The position numbers were made by a program, and so were the translations under genes. Shown piece after piece: positions 11,101 to 25,566 of a stretch of 64,000 nucleotides of DNA; positions within the stretch are counted from its first letter, which is position 1, and each line of letters starts with the position of its first letter. This DNA comes from Zarea fungicola. Lineage: Eukaryota; Ascomycota; Sordariomycetes; Hypocreales; Cordycipitaceae. The notes under the pieces were generated by a model. The model was not told the DNA's origin, did not search any database, and was given only the letters and a program-made list of their open reading frames with translations. The DNA lies in assembly GCA_900169235.1 (NCBI GenBank), contig FWCC01000245.1, forward strand, positions 1 to 64,000, in the 5' to 3' direction.

Positions 11101-14100
11101 AATCGCTCAGCAACGAGCGGGTAAAGCAAGGAGTAGTAGATGACTTGGGCAAACATGCCAGTTCCAGTGAATTGGCCGAGATTCTTAAACAGCCCTGATG
11201 GGATTGCGTGATGCTTTGGCTCATATACAATTTCTTCCACCGACTTGCCAGTTTTTTTGGCCATCTTCTTGCGGTAAGCCATCTCCGACTCCTCTCGCTG
11301 ATTTTTGTTGTAGTGAGCGATGTACGGATCGATATCTTCAATAAATTCTGGGCGCAGCTCGAATGTGCCTACATCGGAGACACCTTCAGGAGGCTTAAAG
11401 GTAGCCATTTCATCCAGAACATTATGAAAGTCTTCTTGCTCCTGGTATTTTTCCGGTAACTTGTTGCAAATCTCGTTAAAGGATAGTGGCTTGAAGCACA
11501 ACACATGAATAATATCTCTGCGCATTGCCAGGATGCGAGAGTTGGGTTCGTCTTCGCAGGCAATCAAAGACGTACGATCGCTCAGAAGAACAATAAGGAG
11601 GTGAATCATGTCTTCAACAACATCAAGATGCTGGTTGTCGTCTTGCGCCTCTGATTTCAATTCAAAAAGACCCTTGACCCATTTCTCCATACCGAAACGA
11701 TCAACTATTGATGCAAGAACTCGACTGGGGTTGCAAATAACCATGGCTGTCTGTAGCAAGAAAATATCACGATGATGTGAGACATCTCGTTGTAGGACGC
11801 CTTTGTAGGTGCTTGCCTGATGGCGCAGGCTAATGCCGTTTCTTACCCACATGTTGGCTTTGATTTGTGCTAGCCATGCACACACTCTCAGAGGGTAATC
11901 AAAGGCAGCCATCAGATAATCCTCTGCCGAATAGTTGTTTTTGGGGATTTGGGGACGTCCCATGAGCCGCGGCTTTGATTTGAGCTCCTGCAGGGTAAAG
12001 CTCATCAACGCTTGAATTGTGACCGCTGGTAACGATCGTCCGCACTCTATCAGCCAGGACAAAGTATAATGTAGTGCATGATGGAAGCTGATTTGGTCTT
12101 TCTCGACAATGAATTGGACAACGTTATACGACGATGCCGCGTAGTCGAATTCAAAATCATCCAAGGTCTTGAACTTAATCTCGTCCTTGATTTCGCCTTG
12201 TTTGAATCGCAGGCGATCAGCGCCTATAGAATTCAGGATAACAGTCTTGGCAGTAAAGCGAATAGCTCGCTGAAGATACATAATCTCGTCCGGAGGGCAC
12301 TCTCGGAAAGCTTCCGCCAGGTTCCTGGCTTGGAGATTGATTTGGCGAGTAACAAGAGAGGCTGTTATCCATGAGTCGGCTTCGTACTCGACATGCTCCA
12401 CGACCGCCCGGACATTGGGGCCAATGCACTGATGTAGTTTAACCAGATCAAGGAACTGCATCAAGTATCTTGGTTCGCTTCGGACCCGTTCTTGAACGTG
12501 GGGTGATCCGAAGAGATACTTGAGATCTTGGTAAAAATGATACATGCGCCGATTTGTCACAGAACCGCTTTCAAAGCCAAGAACGGCATCAGGAGAGATA
12601 TCCCAAGGGTGGCCAACTTGACGCGTTGTCAGAAAAGTGTATAGGATAGCCAACAGGCTGCTCATAAAATTGCCTCGCTCTACCACCTCAGCCGTAATGG
12701 ATGGAGTGGTGAGCATCTGCAGAGAGAGGTTGATGATGGAGTGGTCAGGCTCTCTGTCACCTACCAAGTACAGCTGTGCGAGGATGGTGTATAGGCTAGC
12801 AAACCTCAATGCCAGTACCCGCTTGAACTCCGGCACTGACACCACAGTAGAGATGTAGAGGGAGCGCAAATCATTTCTTGCCTTCTTCCACATTCTCAGA
12901 TCGAAGAGAAGAAGCCAGTCGAGCCTTACACGCTGGAAGACGTCTTCAGCGGGAGAGACACTTTCACGCTGAGTGTAGCTGGTGGGAGTCTCAATCCAGT
13001 ATGGGCCGGGACGTGCTACAAGCTTTTCAGTTTTGCCTGGAGTTTGCGGAATTTCAAGGTTTGCTTTAGGATAGGCTGCAGGAGGGCGAATGGCCTCAGC
13101 TGGGTCTGAATCAGATGGAGTTACCTCTCGTCCCTGTAGAGGTTCTAGGGCTGATTCTACGTCTGCTGCTGCATCTGCCTCTGCTTGCGCAGGAGGTGGT
13201 GGCGGCGGCGGCGGGTATCCGGCCATTGTAGCTTCATCTTCTTCTAGAGCCTGGTCTGATTGACTCCAGTTCATGTTCAAATCGCCGACATCGCCTCTAG
13301 CGTCGACCATCATCACATCATCGTCGTCATCCTCGCCACCTCCACCATCTGAACTAGCATGGGAGACGATATCATCGTCGTCCTCTTCCTCCATGAAGTC
13401 GTCAATTTCAACATCATCCATTCCGTCGTCATCAGAATCATCTCCATCAATCTCCACACCTCCTGCCGTAGCCTGCAAGGCAAGGATAAAATGGGCATTA
13501 ACACCTTGAAGTCGGGCTCGGGACATCATGTACTGGTCGTCCTCGTCTTCATCATCGATCAGGCCAAGTGTGTGGGTAGCAGAGCTGCCTTGTTTCCAAG
13601 GCTTCATGACTTCCTCGCAGACGGTCTGGCGGAGAATATGGTGATCTGGGCCAACAGAGCAACCAGAGATATCGCTTAGCCACTCAATGAGTGCGCCACA
13701 CATTTGCTCTCGGAACGTATCGCGAGCGGATCGAATGGTAACAGTAATTCGGATAGCCTCCAAGATTCTAGACATTTGCAACAGTTCTTTTATGTCTTGG
13801 CTGTATGTCAGAAGACTGCGACCCATGGAATCTGTTTCCCAGGCATCTCGTGAAGCCTGGCGTCGAGTCTTTCTGCAGGCACGGGCGACCTGGTCTTCAA
13901 CTTCTTGGACAGTGTGCTTTTCATCGTTCCAGAGGATGAGGGCATATTCGTCACATTGCTCGGCTGTGGAATTATAATAGGACGTGGAAAGTCTTGAAAC
14001 TTCTTCGTCTCTTTCAATAGATTCTTTTGTCTTTGCTTGGCGAAGCTGCTCTGGTGAGCATGAGATGACGTCGCATATATAGTCAAAGGCTCGCCCAACT

Positions 14101-14651
14101 GTCATCTGAATACTACTGATAATGTCTTCTGGCAGTCTATCGGCCTCTTTTTCTTTGCCTTTTTGTGGCCCTGAGTGCACATCGGAATGAATAGTGCAGA
14201 AGAGGGGTGTTCTCCATGCTTCGTCATCACCACAATCGCAGCATCCACTATTGCCGACAGATATAGATATACGGACCATGTGCCCGGTGTGATCAGTCGA
14301 GTCGAAGCATCTGCTGCATAGGCAGCAAGTTTCATCGGTCCCGCAGGTCCTGCACATGTAGGAGGCTTCACCAGCTTTGAATATGTGGCCACATCGTTTG
14401 CCACGAGCTGCCTCGGTATACTCCGCGCCTTCTACGGCGCCTTGAGCATCGCTAAGCTTCAGAGTGTCTGGCAGGGTCCCACTGCGGAACAGAAGTCGCA
14501 TATATTCATCTTTGCCCCCAACTAGAGACCAGAACAAGCTGCGCAACAGCTCCTCCTTGGCATCGTCGGTAAACCGGTATTTAAATCGAGAGGGCAGGTC
14601 GGCGAGCAGCTGACAGAGCTGTTGCTCTTGGGTAGACATGGTTTGCTCCAT
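8135..14651 (-). CDS. UBR1: N-recognin E3 ubiquitin ligase UBR1
   Basis: This cytosolic RING-type E3 ligase recognises N-degrons and marks proteins for the proteasome. There are two exons, 8452-14651 and 8135-8402. The 49-nt intron restores the conserved MRRCQQNIGVFLN junction, so the C-terminus is GGWDTL. The protein is 2155 residues, in the family range. In order it shows a UBR-box zinc finger (about residues 85-157, CGHIFKAGE through CCDCGDDEAWR), a ClpS-like segment (about 235-300, ALILWNDEKHTVQEV), and a very acidic stretch with poly-Pro (about 365-490). A RING-type finger follows, spread over about 1370-1525 (CILCQEEADD, CGHMMHYRCF, CPLCKALGNAF). The C-terminal UBR-linked domain is at the end (DLTDPVLCLFCGALFCSQ). 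The first in-frame ATG is at 14651; a second, at 14639 (MSTQEQQ), may be the true start. Confidence 0.97.
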
Positions 14652-15304
14652 CCTCAAGCTATCATTATGTAACTGTCTTGTGTGTTGGGTTGAAGAGTCC
14701 TGACTCTTGGAAACAAGACGAGGAGATTCGATCGACGCTCACAGTAGCGGGGGCGATTTCAGGGTCGTCAGGCAGGTGTAGCTTCGGTGGTTACAGCGAC
14801 GCCGTGGGGTTTAGCCTCAGGCTAGTATTACAGTACAGTACAGAAAGAAAGGAAAAATATGAGCAAAAATGTTGCCAGAGGTTGGATCGTGACACACGTG
14901 TCTGGTTGATGGAAGTGGGAGAGAACAAACCATGGTGTTTCGTGGTGGCACCGTCGCCCAAATTCAGTGGATGCCCCTCGGTCCATACCGCCTAAACGTC
15001 AGTGCTGAGGTAGGAGCGGAACTGGCCAGCTACTAACTCCACGGCATGAAATAGCTCTCGCTTCCCACTATTGAGCTGATTGTACTCGAAACTGTACACT
15101 GGTCTTTTTTAATGCTAGTAATAATTTATTTGGTACTACGATTGGACCGGAAATCCAGGCAAGACGCACCCTTGAGCATACAGCGGCACAACTTCCGTTG
15201 AATAGCCCAATATGACAAAAGAACTGTGATTTCCATTTCTATCCGTTTGGGAATTTTTTTAATACATGTTTAGCGCCTTTTCTCCCACAGAACCCAGGGT
15301 TGCG
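14652..15304. other. UBR1 upstream region and QCR9 3' region
   Basis: This gap separates the UBR1 start from the QCR9 stop; both genes are on the minus strand. Plus-strand open frames here (14678-14995) lack family features. An AT-rich stretch at 15105-15270 probably contains the QCR9 3' end. I see no gene. Confidence 0.55.
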
Positions 15305-15745
15305 TTACTCTTCCTCGGTCTCCTCGACATACTTGTGACGAATGTCCTTCCATTGGCGCTGCTGCATAGTTAGCATCCTCCCATCGGCAGTCTCGGCCTC
15401 GAAGATCACTCACGCCACGGTTGTTGTTATCCCAAACCTTGTTCATAGTCTGGTTGAATCCGCTGTATCGCGCATTAGTATTTCGGCTCTTAGGGCTTGC
15501 TCGGCAGGGGTAATCCTACATCTCGAAGGCAAAGCCCGCAGAGAAGACTGCAGCCAGCATGGTAAAGTTGTTACGGAAAAAGGTGCTACATTCAATGCAG
15601 GTTAGTAATCGAGTCCTATCGTCGTCAATTCGGTTTCGGGCTCAGTCGTCGGCTTGCCTGTAGATCTATCGCGTTGCGGTATTAGCAGCTGCAGGCGGTA
15701 ACGGCACATACGGAATTGTCCAGGAGCAGAATTATTACATACCAT
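15305..15745 (-). CDS. QCR9: Cytochrome bc1 complex subunit 9 (ubiquinol-cytochrome c reductase, Qcr9)
   Basis: This small single-span subunit belongs to respiratory complex III in the mitochondrial inner membrane. No long ORF shows it; it appears only after splicing. Proposed minus-strand exons are 15743-15745 (the ATG alone), 15658-15665 (8 nt), 15520-15585, 15414-15462 and 15305-15358. Together they give 59 residues, the usual size. The product reads MIYSTFFRNNFTML at the start, then a membrane helix (AAVFSAGFAFEI), then NKVWDNNNRG and RQWKDIRHKYVEETEEE. This closely follows the family pattern of FFR, membrane span, KxWD and RQWKDI. The intron after ATCTACAG has a GC donor (GCAAGC). An in-frame TAG precedes ATC TAC, which forces the acceptor there and supports the ATG-only first exon. 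Exons 3-5 are secure; exons 1-2 are inferred. Confidence 0.85.
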
Positions 15746-16719
15746 GATAACGTATTTGTGCGATTGAGTACACCTGGAGTTATCTCTGTCCGGAGGGGGC
15801 TGTGGCGGGCTGTTGACGGAAGATAATGGCTATGATGGTAGGAACGCTTGTAGGTTGCTTCAGGGAAATTCGGGAAGTCTTCTCCATCAAACTTTACAAG
15901 AGCGCTAATTGGCCAGGAATTGACTACGCCGCCTCGGCTCCACTTGCAATCCGATGCCTCCCGCCAGCTACGGAAGAAGACTGAATCTCATATAAATATA
16001 AATGGTGAGTCTGATCCAATGTCCAGTGTATTGTTTTGCCAGTCTCTTGTGTAAGGTAATTGCTTTTGAGACTATTCATGCATGGTATATGTTTGGCCAG
16101 TTCCTGAATTCGAATACCGGTTAAAGGAAGCGAAGGCATCATTGCATTGCTCGACAAACTACCGAGAAGGGTCACAAGAAACAGAAAATTAGAGAAATGG
16201 TCGCAATAATATCCTTACACACTAGATTATACGATTATATACGCATCCCAGGCCACTGTTGCTTTTGCGTAGCGTTGATGCGCCACCATTATCGCACGCA
16301 CGTGCCAGCATTCTTGTGCTGGTCCCCCTATCTACTTGGCGGTTTTAGAAAGTCAATTATACATTGGACCAATCTACTGAATATAGGGCTATTATAGATA
16401 AACACTTCAAAAAATCTTTAACGATTGGTTTTGGCTTGTCAGAGCCAAGGTACAATCAGGTATTATCAGCAAAGCCAGTGTGGGTCACATACACCCCACG
16501 CTGGACGATCCAGCTCGGGGACAAACCGCAGTATTTTAATAGTCAAATGAACATATTCCCCCCCGAAATTGACGAAATAGTATTTGCCGCGAGCACCTAC
16601 TTACCGAAGACTCAATACATTTACTGCAATCTTCGAGCCATAAAATTTAGCAGCCGAAACAGTCATCCTGAATATTTGCCCAGGGAGTGCTTTCTGGAGG
16701 GGTAGAGCGCACCGCTGCC
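15746..16719. other. Divergent promoter region between QCR9 and the PYM-like gene
   Basis: QCR9 and the PYM-like gene point away from this 974-base stretch, which therefore holds both promoters. Open frames inside it (15924-16175 minus, 16364-16705 plus) have no recognisable features. I see no gene. Confidence 0.55.
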
Positions 16720-17463
16720 ATGGCACCGACAGTCGCGAATTCCGGCGCCATCACTGACGAGACGAGCGGCGAGCGGCATATCCCAGAGTCCATCCGCCCG
16801 GATGGGACTACCCGCAAAGCAATCAAAATCAGGCCCGGCTACAGACCAGCCGAGGATATTGAGCTTTACAGAGCTCGCAATGCAGTGGCATTTCGAGAAC
16901 GTAGGCGGATGGGCATTCCAGGCACGACAGCGCCAGAAGGAGAGAAGCAGCAGGTTCAAGCTGCTTCTAGCAGCAGTAGCACCAACAATCCCATGAGCCT
17001 CTCCTGGAGAAGCAGCACTAACAACGAAGTTCCGGGTGCCTCGGGCACCAGCAATCCCGCGACACTGTCATGGAGAGGCAACAACAATGATATAACCTCA
17101 GCCATGAGCAGTAAGAACGCAAAGCGGCGAGAGGCCCGCAAAAAAGCCAAGGCTACTGAATCAAGCGAAGCAGTGGCTTGCCAGGGCCAATTAGACACAA
17201 AGAGGATGGAAGCACCAAAGGCCGACAATATTGATCATGAGGCAGATCGCGAAAGGAAGGATCGCAACCTCAAAAAGAAGTTAAAGCAGGCAAAAGACCT
17301 TAAGAACAAGAAGGACGAAGGTGAGGGTCTGCTACCGGAGCAGATTGCCAAGGTTATTAAGATTAACGAGCTGATCCGGGAGCTGGAGGCTCTGGGCTTC
17401 GATGGAAATGGTGAGCCGACGAAGGATGACAAGTCAACGAAAAATGACAAGCGTGATGCATGA
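16720..17463 (+). CDS. PYM1: PYM-type partner of Mago-Y14 (WIBG), exon-junction complex factor
   Basis: This intronless gene encodes 247 residues. The N-terminal ~50 residues match the WIBG/PYM Mago-binding domain: SGERHIPESIRPDGTTRK, then IRPGYRPAEDIELY with the RRRMGIPG tail. PYM family proteins bind the Mago-Y14 heterodimer and help remove exon-junction complexes from spliced mRNA at the ribosome. The middle is low complexity (Ser/Asn-rich, with two copies of an LSWR motif). The C-terminal third is a strongly charged coiled coil (KDRNLKKKLKQAKDLKNKK), ending EQIAKVIKINELIRELEALG, which also resembles PYM C-termini. The ATG at 16720 gives the conserved start; an upstream GTG in frame is not used as a start here. 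The function is inferred from the family. Confidence 0.87.
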   Translation: MAPTVANSGAITDETSGERHIPESIRPDGTTRKAIKIRPGYRPAEDIELYRARNAVAFRERRRMGIPGTTAPEGEKQQVQAASSSSSTNNPMSLSWRSSTNNEVPGASGTSNPATLSWRGNNNDITSAMSSKNAKRREARKKAKATESSEAVACQGQLDTKRMEAPKADNIDHEADRERKDRNLKKKLKQAKDLKNKKDEGEGLLPEQIAKVIKINELIRELEALGFDGNGEPTKDDKSTKNDKRDA

Positions 17464-18145
17464 TAGAAACAAGCAGAATCAAAAGCGCGGCGTGTATACA
17501 ACTGGACTGGGAGTTTGGCAATGCTTTGTGGTAGTCTTTCCGGTCGTTCGTTGGGAACACCGCTGGTTAGGTGTTGGGGTGATTTATCCATGCAAATATT
17601 GTTGCGGTGTTGTATTTGGAGTTATCTATGGCTCAGTCCTTTCCAATAATAGGATTTAGACTCGTTTTTGCAACCGGTTGACTTTTTTAAAATCTTAGTC
17701 GTGCTTTCGTGCTCTTAAAGTAGGAGCATGAAAGCGTTCATACTCTTCGGGTCTAAACTCCATTGTAATAATTGTTAACCTAAAAGACTTAATTTATCTC
17801 AGTAGCAATTTCCCTCGTCAAGTAAAGTAAAACGATTTGGTACCTCTTAGCGAAGTGTTAAATGGCACAGTTCATGTCTACAGTTCTTATATCCCAATGA
17901 AGTTTAGTGCCGATTTTCTGCCAGAGCCACTTTGGTCACTGGGGCAAATGCGCAACCCAAGGCTCCAGCCGGTGAGGTAAGCTCGCCGCCAAACAACGTT
18001 CCTTGAACATTCGCAAGCAGGGTGCTCAAACGTGCCAAGACAAACGTCGCTATCACCATACGACAGACAACGGCGACGACACCGAGGAATTGAGCAACAA
18101 AAGGCCAAAAATAGAGTTAGCAAAGTCTGTGAAAAAGACATAACC
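17464..18145. other. PYM 3' region and RPT4 promoter
   Basis: This 682-base gap lies between two plus-strand genes. It is AT-rich at 17640-17900. No gene is visible. Confidence 0.55.
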
Positions 18146-19558
18146 ATGTCGCCGGAAGAGGAGCGCCAGGCCGCCCTTAACACCTACCGGTCAAAGCTAA
18201 TTGAGTCTCGCGAGTGGGAGGCGAAGCTCAAGAACCTACGACTAGAGATCAAGGGTCTTCAGAAGGAGTTTGACCGCACGGAAGAGAATATCAAGGCGCT
18301 GCAGAGTGTTGGACAAATCATCGGCGAGGTGCTAAAGCAGCTTGATGAAGAGAGATGTAAGCATCTGATGCCTGTCCTTCCCGCGACAGCTCCAAGCAGC
18401 ATTGCTGCTGCGAACAGTGCGCCAAAGTGCACCCATAAGTCGAATGCTAATTAGTACTGCGGTGAATAGTCATTGTCAAGGCCTCGTCCGGCCCGCGCTA
18501 TGTTGTCGGCTGTCGATCAAAGGTCGACAAGGCCAAGATGAAGCAAGGCACACGTGTCGCTCTCGACATGACAACACTCACAATCATGCGCATGCTGCCG
18601 CGTGAAGTCGACCCTCTTGTATACAACATGTCGCTGGAAGACCCTGGCCAGGTCAGCTTTGCTGGTATTGGTGGCTTAAACGACCAGATTCGCGAACTGA
18701 GAGAGGTCATTGAGCTGCCTTTGAAGAATCCAGAACTGTTCCTACGTGTCGGCATCAAGCCACCCAAGGGTGTCTTGCTGTACGGTCCTCCTGGAACTGG
18801 CAAGACTCTGTTGGCGCGTGCTGTTGCTTGCAGCTTGGAAACCAACTTCTTGAAGGGTACGAAGAAAGAAATACAAGCAAGGAGGATTGTATCATAGGTT
18901 TGTGCTAACTCACGCTGCTCTAGTTGTCTCCTCCGCCATCGTCGACAAGTATATTGGTGAATCTGCGCGACTGATTCGTGAAATGTTTGGCTATGCCAAG
19001 GAGCATGAGCCCTGCATCATCTTCATGGACGAAATCGATGCCATCGGTGGCCGAAGATTCTCAGAGGGTACTAGTGCGGATCGCGAGATTCAAAGAACAC
19101 TGATGGAGCTCTTGAACCAGCTGGACGGTTTCGACTACCTCGGAAAGACCAAGATAATCATGGCCACCAACAGACCAGATACCCTGGATCCTGCACTGCT
19201 GCGTGCTGGCCGTCTAGACCGCAAGATTGAGATTCCTCTACCCAATGAGGTCGGCCGACTAGAGATTCTCAAGATTCACGCCGCTGGTGTAATGATTGAC
19301 GGCGATATCGACTTTGAGAGTGTTGTCAAGATGAGTGATGGCCTGAACGGTGCCGATTTGAGAAACGTCGTTACAGAGGCGTACGTACTACCACTGCTAC
19401 TACAACAACGCGAAGTACTAATATTTTGTCCTCACAGTGGTCTCTTTGCTATCAAGGATTACCGCGATTCAATCAATCAGGATGATTTCAACAAGGCGGT
19501 GCGCAAGCTGGCCGAGGCGAAGAAGCTGGAGGGCAAGTTGGATTATCAGAAACTGTAG
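18146..19558 (+). CDS. RPT4: 26S proteasome regulatory ATPase Rpt4 (subunit 10B)
   Basis: Rpt4 is one of six AAA ATPases at the base of the 19S particle, which unfold substrates and feed them into the 20S core. Four exons (18146-18356, 18470-18856, 18924-19380, 19438-19558) give 391 residues. The N-terminal coiled coil ([20 protein letters not shown]) is followed by the OB-fold region ([20 protein letters not shown]), which is restored only by joining exons 1 and 2. The AAA module carries Walker A (GPPGTGKT, near residue 174), Walker B ([12 protein letters not shown]) and the second region of homology ([20 protein letters not shown]). The protein ends [12 protein letters not shown]. Identity with the family is very high throughout. 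Nearby PRE4, UBR1 and NPL4 act in the same pathway. Confidence 0.98.
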
Positions 19559-22500
19559 ACTGGGATGAGTTGAACCGGATGACGTAGATTTTGTTGAGAG
19601 CATGCGGTCAAGAGGAAGGCGTAAATGACCATAAATTTGTACATTAGCTACTCGGCGCTGAGAGTAGGAATGGACCACCTCCAGGAAAGATTTTGCAGCA
19701 CATTTTCCCTCGGAAACTGATGATCTTGTTTAGCGGTAGGTCTTATATGATACTAAGCTGCCACTTTGTAGATTGGCACAATATACGTTTTAAGTGCCTG
19801 TAGCAGAAAGAGACTATACAAGCCAGAAGGCTCAAAACCCGCCATAGAGTTGTTGGATGCCCAGTCATGCTTACTTATCATTAGCAAGGGCCAATGATAA
19901 ACGCCTGTGGATAGACTATGGAGACTATTTTAGACAAAGCTGCATGGAAGAAGCCGCAAAGGTAAGAATGTAGTTAGAGGAGAGAAGACTATCGATGTTT
20001 CCGTCAAAGCAGATTAGTATGGCTTTCCTGGGCGCGATCCATACATATCTTGCCACCCTAGTTATAATACACGGCCGAAGTAGTAGGCTAGAATGTAGAG
20101 GTACTAGCCTTGAAGAGCGTACGATAACTAACTGCCTACCTAGTTTCTCATCTCTTGCTAGGGCCGGAATGCTGTAATAGCAGAAAATGACCGGGCTTGA
20201 ATTCGTCATATACTCTTGGCGATTGAGAGAGTGAGGTGTGAGAAAATGGGCAGCTCTGATGTTCAACGATACATATGTCATAAGCCATTGTTATACAGTG
20301 GCAGGTGGCTACATGCAGCATGTAACTACTTAGTATTTCTTGTAACCGTACTCCGTAGATCCACGCAATCGACTCGCATACGGAATGTCTGCCTAGTCCG
20401 AGGTACCTGCAGCAAATTGGCCAGATAGTAGTGCATCAGAAGCGAATGGCAAAGGTAAAGTTCCCACATTCGGATAACGGCTGCAAAGATTTTTAGCCAA
20501 CTGCATACATACAACTTGGCGGTGGTGTTTCTATTCTTGGCCCTGGCTCTGAGGCTGTGTCAAGTGTGGGCGATCTTTTCTTACCAGGTAGCGAGCGCGA
20601 CAAGGGCTTTTGTTAGCGCGAGCCTATTTTCCAGGGATGCTGGAAACCCGATACAGATACGGACAGCGTGCCAACTGACAACACACCCCAATTCCTCTTT
20701 TCCTTTTTGTTCCCCTGATTACGCCCACTATAACCCGGTAATGACGGGACCAGCAACACGAGGCTATGACGACAGGTTACTGGTCTGTGTTTCTAATAAT
20801 GCCGTTCAGGGGAATGGCAGATTGAACCGTTGGCAGGCCTGTGCGTGGCAATCAGCTGTCTTCTCGTTAGCTCTGTTAACTGACAGGGACTCCCCTTAAG
20901 GCCGATTCATATCAAGGTTCTGTATTAGAAAGGATTAATGTTCAGTATACTGGTGACCCTTAACACCGACGGACAGTCACATCATGAAAGGTATTAAGAA
21001 GAAGAAAAAAACAGTGAGCACATGATCCGATTGACTATCACCTACTCAAGTTAGTTATTGTTGTACCATTTTATACTTTTGTTGTTGCCATGACAAAGGC
21101 CCGTTTACCTGGAGAATGCATCCACTGGTTGATACGAGGCCCGATACTAGCGTGTGGGTGCTGTAGATGCCGAGTTACAGTGGGCGTAGTATGTCAGTGC
21201 TAGACTAATAAGCTTCCCGCCACTGTGTTGGGTGGCCAGACGACTAATAACCGCCAGGCAATTATCAAGAACTTATGTACTTAACTTCATGGTGACCGTT
21301 TTTGCAACGACCAGTCTTGAATTGATGCTTTGATAAAACATGCGAAGTAAAGTGTGGTCTTGTTTTTGGCACATTCCTAATGTCTTTTCGACTGCGGAGT
21401 CTTTTTCATGCAGATACTTTGGTTATTACACACAACACTTGCGGTGTGCAACTGAGACCACACTGCGGCCGAGACCAACAGTATTGTCCTTTTTAGGTGT
21501 GCTGTGCTACTACCTACAGTGGGTCCAGGTAATTCCGCTTAAAAAACATTAAAAATTAGTACTAGTACCTAGTCGCAACGCGTAGAAAATTAACATATAA
21601 ACTCTAAAGCCCTCTGGCGTCTATCTATAATGCCTAGAATTAGCTAAAATTCTAATTATAGTCCTTATAAGAGGGAAGAATATAGTAACTATATTAAACT
21701 AGTTATTTAACTACCTATATAGCTAAATTAGAGCATATTTTAAAGAGTAGTATTTTAAGTATTATATTATATTATACTATAAATATTAATATAATAGTTA
21801 AGATTTACTATACTTTAGCTTTAAAAGATATTTAAATAAAATAAATGAGTCAGTTATAAGTAATTAAAGTTATTAGGTATAGGTAGTGGTACTTAGCTCA
21901 AATTTACTTTAAGCGGAATTACTTTTGACCCAATGCAGGTAGGTACCTACCTACATAGTTAATATGCTGTGGCCCCATACGGCAGTAAACCGCGCCCCTG
22001 TACGGAGTAGTTGCTTGTTGTGCAAGCCTTCTGGACCCAGATCTGCAGGCGTACAAAATGGCAAATATGCCTGCCACACACATTAGCAGGAGTAGCTGCA
22101 CAGTTTACCTGCTTTTCTGCAAGTTGGCCTGACAGGGTGACGTGAAGAGAGGCGGTAAAGCGTGCAGGGCCCCGTTATTCTCTTGTTAGTGATAGGTTCA
22201 ATTCGAATAATTGACCAACTTTGCTTTGCTCATCTGGTACATTTGTAGGATGGTTGCTGTTGACTGTTAGACTCATATGTACTGCTGGTACTCGAGATAC
22301 TGTGTTCCGCCCACGTGTGATTTGCCCCGTCCTCAAATAGGCGAGTCCCATAGCAACCAGTTTCAACTGACTGAGGGATGAGGCGTGCTGGAGAGCGCCT
22401 TGCGTGCCCGCTGCTTGCCATTGTGGGAAGTACGGAGTACGCCCTGTCTCTGTGCTGATACTTATTTGTACACTCTATTTACCAGCAGAACCTGCACCAT

Positions 22501-23227
22501 CCCGCCTCGCAAGTGGTCCGTCAGCATTGGAACCAACCCACTACAGGTATATCCTACCTGTTACCTGTGCTTGGGCTGCTAAGCTGTAACTGAAGCTGCC
22601 AAAACAGCCTCTTCCGAGCTCGTCCCCCATCCCCAATATTCTGCCCCCGTTCGCCTGTCGTAAGTTCGTAAACCCCTGTAACGGAACCTTTTTAGAGGGG
22701 CCCATTCCGCCTCCCAAAAAAAAAAAAAAGCCCCACCCCCTCTGCTGAGCCACCAGGCTCGGACCCGCAGGCTCGAAGCTCTGTCACCCCAGCGGCCAGC
22801 AGCAGCCAAGTCGACCCTGGTGGGAGAGCTTGATTTCCCCTCCAGAAGCCCCTCTTGGCGCGACACAGCTGGTTCAGACCGTGCCAGTACTACAAAAACT
22901 GAAAGTACATTAGAGACTGGCCATTCCCCTCTTTCCTCTCCGACCCAGACTTCTTTCTCCATTCATCAATCCCGTTTTCTCTCTTTCTATTACCTCCTTC
23001 CAAGCGTCAACTCCCTGTTTACCGCCTCACTTTCTGTATCCTTGCTCTTGTGAAGCAAACAACCCAATCCGCCTACGTCTGAAACCCGTCGCTCGCTGCT
23101 CTTGTTTGAACTGCCGGCGATCTTCGTCATCCTGCTCCTAAAATCATTTTAGCGGCAAAAACTCTGCCTCTTTGTTTCCTACACTTGGGCCTTTTTTTTT
23201 TTATTTCCAGTCTATAAACCCGGCATC
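19559..23227. other. Gene-poor stretch with an AT-rich element, ending in the GFA1 promoter
   Basis: I see no supportable gene in these 3.7 kb. Open frames such as 20516-20899 start with TTG and have no family features. An inverted-repeat AT-rich element at 21520-21933 is listed separately. The last ~500 bases are rich in C/T tracts (22920-23210) and look like the GFA1 promoter and 5' leader. Confidence 0.6.
21520..21933. mobile_element. AT-rich remnant with terminal inverted repeats (non-autonomous DNA transposon candidate)
   Basis: The left end reads TGGGTCCAG then GTAATTCCGCTTAAA (21520-21543). The right end, read on the minus strand, is TGGGTCAAAA then GTAATTCCGCTTAAA (21909-21933). The two ends thus form imperfect inverted repeats of about 24-25 bases with a perfect 15-base core. 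The interior, about 365 bases, is extremely AT-rich and full of TA dinucleotides, unlike the surrounding DNA. There is no transposase frame. The size and structure fit a MITE or a deleted mariner-like element that has suffered RIP-type C-to-T mutation. I could not find a clear target-site duplication, so the exact ends are uncertain. Confidence 0.6.

Positions 23228-25566
<2,339 letters not shown>

Noticed and set aside
20516..20899. Open frame with a signal-peptide-like start
   Set aside because: The apparent start is TTG, no ATG begins the hydrophobic stretch, and the rest has no family features.
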